64,000 nt of DNA from Rutpela maculata (lineage: Eukaryota > Arthropoda > Insecta > Coleoptera > Cerambycidae). The notes beneath the pieces are model-generated. The model made no database searches. It saw nothing but the letters and a program-made list of their open reading frames with translations, and was not told where the DNA came from. This document shows, piece by piece, positions 44,651 to 54,908 of this stretch. The stretch covers positions 49,990,843 through 50,054,842 of the forward strand of contig OW386290.2 of NCBI GenBank assembly GCA_936432065.2, in the 5' to 3' direction. The position numbers and the translations under genes were made by a program. How positions within the stretch are numbered: the first letter of the stretch is position 1; each line of letters starts with the position of its first letter.

Positions 44651-47600
44651 ACCCAATACCGAGGTATAACCAAACAAAACCTATTTCATTTTATTCAGCA
44701 GGTTTTTTTACATAGGAAATCACTTTTGACGACACTCTCCATTGGTCGAGACTGAAGTTACAAGAAAAAAACAAAAAAAAATGAAAATAACAAAATTCAA
44801 ATTCAACCACGAATAACTTTCAAACGAAAAAAGATAGAATTATATATATTTTTTTAGTTTTATAGTATAAACTATTCTCTTTAATTTGATGTATAATTTA
44901 TTACAAAAATAATAACTTTAACACTAGAAAATTGACGTTAATTTAGATATTACACAAATTGTCAATTTTTTTAAAAGCTCTAATTCGTTGTAACTCGCTT
45001 ATGTATTGAGCTATTCGAATTTTTTTTTTCACCAAAAACTGCCAAATTTCATAGACTTCATTTTGTCTCAATTAATGCTGGGTCTAGCTCTGTAAATAAA
45101 AGAGGTACAGCCTTTTAAACACAACGAAGCGCACTTCGCGACGGAGTCGCAAGGCTTCACCTCTCGTTCCCGGTACATCCCGCGTTCGCCATAAACCACG
45201 CAAGGCTATAATCAGCGGCCGTAACAAAAGCTTTACAATAATCTTCCTTTATTGTAAGATGATGAAATTAATAAATCAAATTGAATAATATGATATTAAT
45301 TATAATAATCCGCTATATATGGAGTCGTACAACGCGGGTGGTGCATTAATAAATGGAAAATAATAGGTATCAGACAGAGATAACTGATTTTCAGATATAT
45401 CATTGTTAAACTCATGCCAGCTAGTAAAGTTTCTACTTTGCTTCGTAAATTTTAATATTTTCCATAAAGTGTCAGAGGTAACCACATAATCAAAACAGTT
45501 ATTTGGCATGCTTTCATTAACTCGTAGAGGATCTGAACGATTAGTTGGATTTTTGTACATCTATAGTTTTGTTTTCATGTAAACTGGAAGGGTTAAAATC
45601 AGTTAAAATTTATTGGATAGATATTCTTGTGTAAATAGGCCGATCTTTTTTTAAATAATACCATTTCAAGCAGTAATGGGAGTGGGATTTTTACCATCTA
45701 GCCTGTCTTAGTTTTGATCAAAATTGTCGATGTCGATGAATGTAATTGTTTTCTTCAGAACTTACTGGAGGAACTCCAGGTGCAATAAAAATGTCGTAGT
45801 TTTTACTAATACGTGACTAGCTAAAGATGTTAAATATCCGTATTTCATCGTAGGAATAACCATAGCCAAAAGAATAAAGCATATCAATAAGTTTTTTCTT
45901 CTGACGGCACGATACACATGTAATTATATGTAAAGGATTAAAAAAGTGGTCTATGCTGGTTGTTTTTTTTTTCATAATTATTAATATAAATTGCATTACT
46001 ATAGAAATAACGTTTACATCAAATTTGTCTGTGCCGACATATTTAGTATCCACGACATAAATGTTTATAACAAATCTGAAGCTTCTTGTTTACATTGCTG
46101 ATTATTCTGAATAGTAGTCGTGTTTTTTTACAGTTTTAAAATGTCCGCCTATAGCTTTATTTAAGATACTGGTAGCACTTGTGTCTGACAACAAAAATTC
46201 GTTGGTCTTTTTAGCTATATTATCACTTGAATGAACTGTTGTATTTCCTTTGTGTTCCCAAAACACTTTGTTTGTTTAAATGCTTTCTAGTCTTTTTCTT
46301 ATATTTCCGCTGCTATAATAATCTAATTCTTCTTCCGTGATTTCTTCAAATATATCATTAAGGAGTGTTTTTAGAAATGTTAAAGTTAAGGATTCATTTT
46401 TGCAAAACAGCAAGTTCAACCTCCCTAAATAAAATGTTTAACGCTACCTTAAATACATTTTTTCTTTCAGTGGTTTAGTTTGTACACATTTAATTTTTTT
46501 TGCTAATATATTTTGCATAACAAATTTTATGATAATTTCCGTCATCCACAAATAAATCTGAATAAAAGTAAAACCTGCCTTTTATTTCTATATCACAATG
46601 CGTCACTGCAGCTTTAATATATATTTTTTTCTAGTTTCCGCACCCGTTCCTGTACAAATTGCTTCTTAAAAATGTTTTTAATTTATTCTTATTTTTTCTG
46701 GATTTTCCACAGATCAGACAATGCTATATTATTTTAATCTGATTTTTATCTTCATTATAACCATATGAAGGCTCACTTACATTTTTAATCACTTTACTAA
46801 TATCAGAGGCAATATGTCTTGTCTCTACTAATATCATTCTTATTACAAAGAGATGTCCGACAAGAATAATGAAATCAGTACCGAAGAGTGTGCAAATAAG
46901 TGCCACCACTTTATTTTATAAGAATTTTTTCTTTCATTTGCACAATGTATAATAGACCTGATGCCAGTAACAGTTGGTTTTTTACCATTAGATTTTCTCT
47001 GCTTTCAGCAGTTTCGCAAAAGTAACATGCAGTTTTTTTCATTTATAATGTATCTACCATATACATAAACTGTAATAGCCTAAATGTAAATAAAATAATA
47101 TATACTTATATTTAATACTTATCCAGACAATAATGAGGCCAGAAGCCGATACGTTTCTTGATGGGCCGAGAGCGTAGCGGGGGCGAGAGAGGAAGCCTCG
47201 TGTCTTCGTCGTCGTAGTGTGCTTCGTTGTGTTTCAAGAGCTGTAGCGCTTTTAGTTAAAAAATTAGATCTGGCATGAATCGAGACAAAATGAAGCCTAT
47301 TAAATTTGTCAGTTTTTGGTGAAAGAAAAAATTGAATAGCTCGTTATATAAGCGAGTTATGGCGAGTTAAGAATTTGAAAAATGTTGCTGATTTGTGTAT
47401 CCTTTTGAATTTTGCCAGTTTTTTTATGTTAATTTTTTTAATTATTGCAATAAATTATACTTCAAATTAAACAGCAATGTTTACTTGTCAAAACCAGACA
47501 AAAATTTTATTTTTATCTGTTTTAGTTCTAAAGTTATATTTGATTAAATATTAAATTTCTAAATTTCTTTTTTTTTTAGTTTTTTCCTTATATCTTCGGT

Positions 47601-47700
47601 CTCGACCAATGGAGAGTGTCGTCAATTTTGATTTCCTATGTAAAATAATAAGCTTTAATAAGTAGTGAAGGTCCCATCTGGTTATATTTCAGTATTGGGT
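44651..47700 (-). mobile_element. Transposon with about 500 bp inverted ends and decayed ORF
   Basis: ACCCAATACCGAGGTATAAC at 44651 is matched inverted by the sequence ending GTATTGGGT at 47700. The arms then share ACATAGGAAATCA, GACGACACTCTCCATTGG, CTCGACCAAT context, GTTGTAACTCGCTTAT, TTTGTCTC and GAAGCGCACT. They extend to about 45180 and 47160. Between them lies a minus-strand decayed ORF. The layout marks the ORF as belonging to a long-TIR DNA transposon. No target duplication was resolved. Confidence 0.75.
45300..46053 (-). pseudogene. Decayed ORF of an uncharacterised transposon-borne family
   Basis: One stretch (46053-45820) includes CVSCRQKKKLIDMLYSFGYG then YSYDEIRIFN. After frame changes IFIAPGVPPVSSEENNYIH, FDQN and LDGKNPTP appear near 45780-45670. 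A last open stretch is at 45560-45300 (..SDTLWKILKF..). The order Y-S-Y-D-E followed by a DNxDxN..LDGxN-like box is one I associate with large uncharacterised proteins repeated in many animal genomes. Several stops and frameshifts make it dead. No catalytic assignment is attempted. Confidence 0.5.
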
Positions 47701-47772
47701 AGGCCAAGAAAGAGAAGGCTTTTCGCGCTCTGCCCGACGGGCTAATAGGCCTTGGTAGCGGAAATAGGCGAC

Positions 47773-47897
47773 GTTAAATAAATTTTAAAAAAGCAGTGTT
47801 GAAGTCCGAAATCTCTGAAAACCTGAATTGTTCGTTAAATAAATTTTAAAAAAGCAGTGTTGAAGTCCGAAATCTCTGAAAACCTGAAATTGTTCGT
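47773..47897 (+). repeat. Tandem duplication, 61 bp unit
   Basis: GTTAAATAAATTTTAAAA..AACCTGAATTGTTC is repeated directly at 47773 and 47834. The units are identical except one extra A in the second. Confidence 0.9.
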
Positions 47898-47997
47898 GGT
47901 TGTATTATATTATGATTCGTGACCAAAAGATAGAGAACATTGAGGTAATCTTAAATCCCCATACAGTACTGGCTAAAGCGGCCCCGTTTTCGAAATA

Positions 47998-48705
47998 CAG
48001 GGTGTTTTATATGTTTTGGAAAAAAAATTATTTCGCCATATATCTGCAATGCGTAAACTGAATCCAATGAAATTTTGTATTGTGGTTATAGTAGTCATTC
48101 ACCATCAAATGCCTGATAGCTTAATAAAATATCAGGGCTGAACCTAGAATAAAAATATTTTTTAATTATTCCTAGAAAATAACACTTTGTATACTGTTTA
48201 TAAAATTTTTGATATTGAAATATTAATTTACACCTAGAAAGATACAAAATCCCATAAAAAAATATGTTGGCGCCATTTTATTGTTTTATTCATTTTTTGT
48301 TCTTTATTTGCACTACCTTTAGTCATATCACATATACCTAGTAAATTAATAAAAATATTTTGTAATGAATGTGTAATTAATAAAATTAATAAAATAACAA
48401 AAAAGAAAAATTAACAATTTAATTACAACATAAGAAATCAATCAAATTTACTAAATCCATTAAAAATTTTTGAATCACAGTATATTTTCAAAGTGACCAC
48501 CGCCAAAAATTCAATACATTTTCTTGATCTATTTGTCATTTGATTTATATTTTTTCTAACAATCTCTAAATTGTTTTTAACTTCATTGCAAAAGTGCTCA
48601 ATTCTTGCAATCAGCTGCTCTCTGATGTTTATTTCTTTTTTGTATACTTCAGTTTTTAAATAGCCCCACAAAAAATAGTCAAGGGCTGTCGCGGTTTCGA
48701 TGTGA
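47998..48705 (-). pseudogene. mariner-superfamily transposase C-terminal fragment
   Basis: Minus-strand 48700-48438 reads TALDYFLWGYLKTEVYKK followed by a helical tail ending ..SRKCIEFLAVV. The D-Y-F-L-W-G-Y block follows the third catalytic aspartate in mariner/Tc1 transposases and is equivalent to MDFYFWGHIKNKVY in the intact enzyme at 53459-54517. Nothing upstream is readable, since it is cut near the hAT-like MITE. An end-like TACAGGGTGTTTTAT at about 47998 may be its 3' terminus. Confidence 0.65.
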
Positions 48706-48763
48706 AAGTGGCTAATGAGTAACGCTATGCGCCCAGCAGGTCAAAAGCTGGTACTGAACGTAT

Positions 48764-49118
48764 CAGTGGCGGATCCAGAATAAATTAACAGGGGAGGCAC
48801 AACCATTAAAAATACGCTGCCGCACGCGAACAAACATTTTTTTTTTTGGAAATGAAAATTGATGACCGGGAGAAAATCAAAATAAGAGTTGATAAGCGGG
48901 GGAAGACACAAATGAATAATCAACAAATTCTTATGCTCCTACCTTTTTACCAAAATAAACGACAGGGGGGGGTGGCACGTACAGTACATATCTATATATA
49001 ATATAAATAATAACAATTAATATTGTTGTTCATAAATCACTATTATTTAATAAAAAACTAATACCAAAATAAACGACGGGGGGGCACATGCCTCTGTGCC
49101 ACCCTGGATCCGCCTATG
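48764..49118. mobile_element. hAT-like MITE (CAGTGGCGGATCCAG ends)
   Basis: The termini CAGTGGCGGATCCAG and CTGGATCCGCCTATG are inverted. Flanking octamers GAACGTAT and AAGCGTAT match at six of eight positions, as expected of an aged 8 bp hAT duplication. The interior is noncoding with GGGGGG tracts. Confidence 0.75.
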
Positions 49119-49289
49119 AAGCGTATCTCCTATTTCATAGTATTATGGATATTTTCTATATTCTCTCAATGGTTTAGCATATCTGATAATACCTTCGACA
49201 AGTTTACCAGCTATTAAATGTTTTATAAAACTTGAAAAGAATATTGAACGGAATGGTATAAAAATAGGATGGTCAACCCTTATCTCTAT

Positions 49290-49569
49290 CAAGCGTGGAT
49301 TCAAGGGGGGAGCAATGGATGCAATTGCCCCCCCCCCCCTGGGCCTTCCTTGTGCTGTGCGAAAATCTGAAATGTTCGGTCCGGCGGCGCCGCTTTGTCG
49401 AAGTCACCCGGCATATGTTTTTTTACACCATTCCCAAGTAGCAAAGCAATTTTATTAAATAAAATAAATTATTTATTTTGCTACTTGGGTTTTTTTATCA
49501 GGTACTTTTCAATATTTGTCAATTTGTGCAAGTGCCCCTCCCCTTAGGGAGCTCCTGGATCCGCCCATG
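49290..49569. mobile_element. hAT-like MITE with perfect 8 bp duplication
   Basis: A 280 bp element starting CAAGCGTGGATTCAAGG and ending CTCCTGGATCCGCCCATG. It is flanked by identical ATCTCTAT at 49282-49289 and 49570-49577. The ends are related to those of 48764-49118, so the two belong to one broad family. A C13-14 tract follows the left end. Confidence 0.85.
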
Positions 49570-49577
49570 ATCTCTAT

Positions 49578-50059
49578 CAGTTTTTTAACCAACCATTATT
49601 TTGTAAAAATACATTACTGTAGTTTCGTAAAGACAAACTGATTATACTTTTTAATCATTGTTCTTTTTAAATCATTATTACTTTAATTTGTTATTAACTA
49701 ATAATTACCATATTGTGAACTTGCGTCGTCTGATTTTGAACTGTCTATAGTTTTCATGAGATGAAAATTTCAATGACTAACATAATTAGAGGTGTTTGAT
49801 GTACACCTTGACTAATAATTTGAAATTCAAATTTGTCGCTTTTAAATACTTTAAATAAATTAAACATCCTACGATTGAAATATTTTTACTTTATGGTCTG
49901 CTACCGATATGATTTAAATAGATATAGATATTTATCATGTTTCTACATAATATTTAAATAAGGAACTACCGGTAATAATAACACTTGACGCCGTCGGCGT
50001 CACCGTGTGTTCGACCTACTCACGTTCATTAGAATATATTGTTAGCATCTCACATATTA
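49578..50059. other. No feature recognised
   Basis: AT-rich. A perfect 17-nt palindrome TGACGCCGTCGGCGTCA lies at 49986-50002. Confidence 0.55.
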
Positions 50060-50243
50060 GACAGCCCCCAAATCTAAAGCCAAGGTTCTCCGGAAGAGGA
50101 TTATAATGTGATAAAACCCAGACAACATCCATTGCCCGCCGACATTGCTAGTGTAGAAGCTGGGGATCGAACCCAGTAGACGATAGACAGTGTGACCAAA
50201 CGTGTTAGCCACACATAATGCATTAGCTCGCCGCGCCACCGTG
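50060..50243 (-). repeat. tRNA-derived SINE, nearly complete
   Basis: On the minus strand: an A-box-like GGTGGCGCGGCGAGCTAA at the start, a B-box-like GGGTTCGATCCCC about 65 bases later, then a tail with CAATGTCGGCGGGCAATGG, CTTCCGGAGAACCTTGGC and AGATTTGGGGGCTGTC. The tail matches 10640-10830. The chance ORF at 50057-50239 lies over it. Confidence 0.7.
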
Positions 50244-50859
50244 CAGCTTGCAATTGTTTTTGGAAAATTTTAAATAATATCGTATTTTGATATTAGCGTA
50301 GAAGGCTAGATGTATACATATGCCAATTATCCGCACGCGTGACGTGGGGCAACACACTTTAAAATTCAAAAAACGTAATTTTTTGCCATTTTTCGCTTTA
50401 TTTGCAATATAACTCGTAAATGAAGCATTGTTCGGAAAAATATCAAGAGATGAAAAAGTTGAGAAAATTGATTTTGAACATTTTCCTATTCTCGACATTT
50501 TCCCAAAAAAATGCTTCTTTTAAGAGCTACAAACGAAAGAACAATGCTACTTTTCTTTTTTTTTTTTTTACTTTTTTTTAAGTAACTATAATAAATATTA
50601 ATACGAAATACATGATCGGTATAATGTAAATTATGTTTATCTACTCTTATTAGGTTATATACTAATTAATGAACTGCTTTTGATCAATTAATAGTATCCA
50701 GAAACAAACAGCGTGAGTTATTATAACTCACTCTAGGTACAGAGCCAATCACCTTTATCTTCATGCCTAGCCTGTCCAATCGACGTAACGCGCGACACAC
50801 GAAGGTGGAGCCAGGGAGGTAGTGACAGATTATTCGCGTTAATATCTATAAAGATTTTC
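50244..50859. other. No feature recognised
   Basis: AT-rich. No supported feature. Confidence 0.5.
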
Positions 50860-51061
50860 TAAAATGTCACAAAATGCTACTTTTGATTCGTTCGTGCCGA
50901 GCCGAATTTTCGAAATTCGCCGTGCAATTTACGATCAGGTTTATCTGGAAGACTTCCTCTTTACGTCGCGACATCGTACGGCCATCTCAAAGGTGTTTTT
51001 CGAAAAATATGAACGTGTCAAGATTGCATGTTTTTGCAATTTTTTCGGCTCCGAAATGTAA
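50860..51061 (+). repeat. Dispersed repeat with ORF-like core (partner of 21840-22045)
   Basis: About 200 bp matching the minus strand of 21840-22045, including a nearly 60-base block without differences. It is open for 65 codons from ATG, but substitutions between copies are mainly amino-acid-changing. The TTAGGAAGTTTCC ends of the other copy are not seen here. Confidence 0.65.
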
Positions 51062-52057
51062 GCTGCTTTTTGCTACTTTTCGCTACTTTTCGCAGATATC
51101 TCCGAAACGGTGGGAGTTAGCTCGAAATAAACATAAGGTTAAACGAGTATTTTCCACTACGAATCTTTTGCTTCCATAAGAATTTTGATTTTTTTTTTTT
51201 TTCGTTTCGGAGATAACTACTGAAATGTTGGCCATGTACGGCAAAAAATGTCAAATTTTGAGCTTCTAGAGTTGGCAACTTTTTAATCTTGGCTCCTACG
51301 CCAAAAGACTACTCTAGTTAACTTACTTTTTATTTTTTGAATTCCGATAAATTAGAGGGGGCGGGATTTGAGACTTTTTTTTTTTCGGTAAATTTTCTCC
51401 ATTTTGTCACCGTAATTAATCGGTAATTAACTGAAATCGATCTCATGTACGACGTTGTAATTTCTTACATTTCCTCGAATATCTCGATAACTATCGTTTT
51501 TTTCAAAAAATTTATGGATAGCTTATGTAAAGAGAATTGATTGAGCTTTCCAACGCTTTTTTAAATTTTTTCTCTAACATAAAAAACCAAGACTTTTGAC
51601 CGAATATGCGCTCCGGGCTATTGCAGTTCGCGGAGAAGTTTTGCATTTTCCGCCGCGTAATATTAATCTACAAAGCTGATTTTTTGTCTACAAGCAGTTT
51701 GTGCACTATTTCGATTAAAAATCACATTCTACATCCGATTAAAGGTGGCTAAATCTTTGAAGACAACAAATATAAAAGTGTGAACAAAAATTAAATTTTA
51801 CAGTTAATTTTATTAACAAACTCAGTAATTCAAACAAAATTTTCTGAATTTAATATTTATTGTTATAATCGTAGATAAAGTATAGAATTCAACTTGCGGC
51901 AATGGTAATAACTCACTTGATGAATTACAGCATTCGCCTACGGCTCGTGCCGTAAACTTTCATCTGCGTGAGGTATTACCTACATTACCGCTCGTTGAAT
52001 AATATACTATTAAATGTCCAATTTACAATTGAATTAAAATATATTTACAGAACTATA
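51062..52057. other. No feature recognised
   Basis: AT-rich with T tracts. No coding frame or paired repeat found. Confidence 0.5.
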
Positions 52058-52065
52058 TACAGTGT

Positions 52066-53200
52066 GTTTCACTTCTCGTGAAGACACCCCTGTATCTTTT
52101 TTATTTGTTGCCGAATTAATTTCAAATTTTTATCAGCCATACAAGTCCATAAGGTGACTTTATTCAACACATAAATGCCGTCTAAATCTAAAACGCCGGC
52201 CTACTGCGATAAAAAGAAAATGTCAATTTTCGAGAAATCATAGTAGGCTTACAGATAGACAAAAATTTTGTTAACAAAAGTTGTTCAGAGTCACTTGATA
52301 TGCCCCCCTGTAAAATTTTGTGAAAATCGGAATATTTTCAAAAAATAATTTTTTGTTTCACTTCTCGTGAAGACACCCCTGTATCTTTTTTATTTGTGGC
52401 CGAATTAATTTCAAATTTTTATCAGCCATACAAGTCCATAAAGTGACTTTATTCAATACATAAATGCCGTTTAAATATAAAACGCCGGCCTACTGCGATA
52501 AAAAGAAAATGTCAATTTTCGAGAAATCATAGTAGGCTTAGAGATAGACAAAAATTTTGTTAACAAAAGTTGTTCGGAATCACTTGATATGCCCCCCTGT
52601 AAAATTTTGTGAAAATCGGAATATTTTCAAAAAAAAATTTTTGTTTCACTTCTCGTGAAGACACCCCTGTATCTTTTTTATTTGTAGCCGAATAAATTTC
52701 AAATTTTTATCAGCCATACAAGTCCATAAAGTGACTTTATTCAATACATAAATGCCGTTTAAATCTAAAACGCCGGCCTACTGCGATAAAAAGAAAATGT
52801 CAATTTTCGAGAAATCATAGTAGGCTTAGAGATAGACAAAAATTTTAACAAAAGTTGTTCGGAATCACTTGATATGCCCCCCTGTAAAATTTTGTGAAAA
52901 TTGGAATATTTTCAAAAAAAAATATTTTTGTTTCACTTCTCGTGAAGACACCCCTGTATCTTTTTTATTTGTGGCCGGATTAATTTCAAATTTTTGTCAG
53001 CCATACAACTCCATAAGGTGACTTTATTCAACACATAAATGCCGTCTAAATCTAAAACGCCTGCCTACTGCGATAAAAAGAAAATGTTAATTTTCGAGAA
53101 ATCATAGTAGGCTTAGAGATAGACAAAAATTTTGTTAATGAAAGTTGTTCAGGATCACTTCATACGCCCCATGTCGTCTAAATCTAAAATGCCGGCCTTA
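52066..53200. repeat. Left array: four 289 bp units, the last truncated
   Basis: GTTTCACTTCTCGTGAAGAC opens units at 52066, 52355, 52643 and 52930. Each unit carries CACCCCTGTATCTTTTTTAT, TAAAACGCCGGCCTACTGC, GAGAAATCATAGTAGGC and CCCCCCTGTAAAATTTTGTG. The fourth is disrupted after about 53165. Confidence 0.93.
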
Positions 53201-53458
53201 GAATAATTAAAATTAAAATCTAATTACTTTAATGAGTTTTAACATCTGTCAACAATATGTAGGTTGGTAGGATGCTGTCATATAACGAATTCTTTTTGAA
53301 TTAAATTGGTGGCCCTGAAAAGGGCCGTTGTTTTTACAGAGAAGACTACTAATAATGAATGATAATATTGTCGGAAAAAAAAATACAGATAAAGCAAAAG
53401 CCGCAGTGTTAGAATAGTTCAAAAATAAAAGAAGTTAATGGTTTTTTTTACTTATTTA

Positions 53459-54517
53459 TTATATTGCGCCCCTTTCCACTAACCCACCCTCAAGTGTAAT
53501 ACACTTCTCAATCCGTTTTCTGTTATTTTTTACAACTCTTCGCAGTTCTTGAGCTGTAACTTCTAAACATGCTTGCCTTATCCTCTCACAAAGCTGCTCT
53601 ATATTTTGAGGTCTGGTCATATAAACTTTGTTTTTAATGTGACCCCAAAAATAAAAATCCATTGGAGTGAGATCAGGTGATCTGGGTGGCCAATGTATTA
53701 AAGGGCTATTTCGTCCTATCCATCTTTGGGGAAAATGTTCATTCATCCATGCTCTCACTACTACGGAATTGTGGATAGATGCTCCGTCGAGTTGAAAATA
53801 CAATTGTTCCAAAGGAAAATCAACAATTGCATTCCAAAGATCATTATTTAAAAATTCTAGCAAATTTAACGCATTTATATTTTGAAAAAAGAAAAACGGC
53901 CCTATTATTGTTTCGTTAAAAATTCCGCACCACACATTTACTTTCTGGGAATATTGCCTTTTACAATTTATTATCCAATCAGGATTTTCTACTGCCCAGA
54001 ACCTAGAGTTTTGTGATGACACTACCCCGTTGGTGGAGAAAGTTGCCTCGTCCGTGAAAATTACTTTCTTCAAGAAGTCTCTATTGTTTAAATAATTACC
54101 TTGGATCCATAAACAATATTCTAATCTTCTCTCTTCATCACCTTCCTCCAAGGTATGTAAAAATTTTGGTTTAAACGGTTGTAGCTTATGGCGTTTTAAA
54201 CATCTCCAAATTTTTGATGCCGACAAATTAAGGTCACGAGCCATATTTCGAAGACTGGTAGTGGGATCGGCGTTAAACGCCGCTAATATAACATTATCAT
54301 CTCCGTGATTTCGATTAAGATGTACTCTCGGTTTAAGCACATTGCCAGTTGTATTGAACAAGTGACATATTCTTGCTACGGTACCATGGTGTATTGGTTG
54401 TCTTAGAGGATGTCTTAAATTAAATTCTTCTGCTGCTTCTCTTGAAGACCGTACATTTTCACCGACTATCTTTATTATTTCAATTTTTTCATCAGTAGTT
54501 AAAAGTATTCTAACCAT
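53459..54517 (-). CDS. mariner/Tc1-superfamily transposase
   Basis: A 352-residue reading from ATG at 54517 (MVRILLTTDEKIEI), preferred over the upstream ATG at 54586, which would add a 23-residue hydrophobic leader not expected in a transposase. Residues 1-120 are a helix-turn-helix DNA-binding region with a GTVARICHLF segment and a second one around TTSLRNMARDLNLSASKIWR. This N-terminus resembles the insect DUF4817 type. Catalytic acidic residues: D156 in IFTDEATF, D244 in QLDGASIHN, and D287 in PDLTPMDFYFWG (42 residues after D244) or, less likely, D282. No internal stop or frameshift. It cuts and rejoins DNA at TA sites and acts in the nucleus. Confidence 0.9.
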   Translation of the reverse strand: MVRILLTTDEKIEIIKIVGENVRSSREAAEEFNLRHPLRQPIHHGTVARICHLFNTTGNVLKPRVHLNRNHGDDNVILAAFNADPTTSLRNMARDLNLSASKIWRCLKRHKLQPFKPKFLHTLEEGDEERRLEYCLWIQGNYLNNRDFLKKVIFTDEATFSTNGVVSSQNSRFWAVENPDWIINCKRQYSQKVNVWCGIFNETIIGPFFFFQNINALNLLEFLNNDLWNAIVDFPLEQLYFQLDGASIHNSVVVRAWMNEHFPQRWIGRNSPLIHWPPRSPDLTPMDFYFWGHIKNKVYMTRPQNIEQLCERIRQACLEVTAQELRRVVKNNRKRIEKCITLEGGLVERGAI

Positions 54518-54908
54518 TATGAGAAAAGATATGAAATAAGGAAACTTTAGTATGAATAAAATTATTAAAACAAGAAAAACTAACAAACTCCACAGAAAAT
54601 AACAACAATCACTTCTGTCATGAAAGCAATGACGAAATAAATAAAATAATACATATTGACAGTTAATTTCACGGCACTCTTTACATTCAACGCAATAAAA
54701 CCGTCCATGTTCCTAAATTTCTGAGCCGATAAGGAGGAAGGATATGATAGAGAGTTACTCCTCCAGAAGAGAGATAACAAAAAGAAAAAAAGAAAAGATA
54801 TTACATTCAACTTGATATGTAAAAATAAAAAGCCCTTTTAGTGTTTTATTGAATGCTGATTTTTGTTCACAACTTTCATTTGTTGGAAAAAGTTCTCTTT
54901 ATGTGTTC

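Noticed and set aside
52066..53200. Independent satellite DNA array
   Set aside because: The array is bounded exactly by a TA-flanked transposon end and has an inverted counterpart at 54909-56642, so it is part of the element.
54518..54586. N-terminal 23-residue hydrophobic leader on the mariner transposase
   Set aside because: Using the upstream ATG would give a membrane-like segment not expected in a nuclear DNA-binding protein. MVRILLTTDEK is the natural family start.
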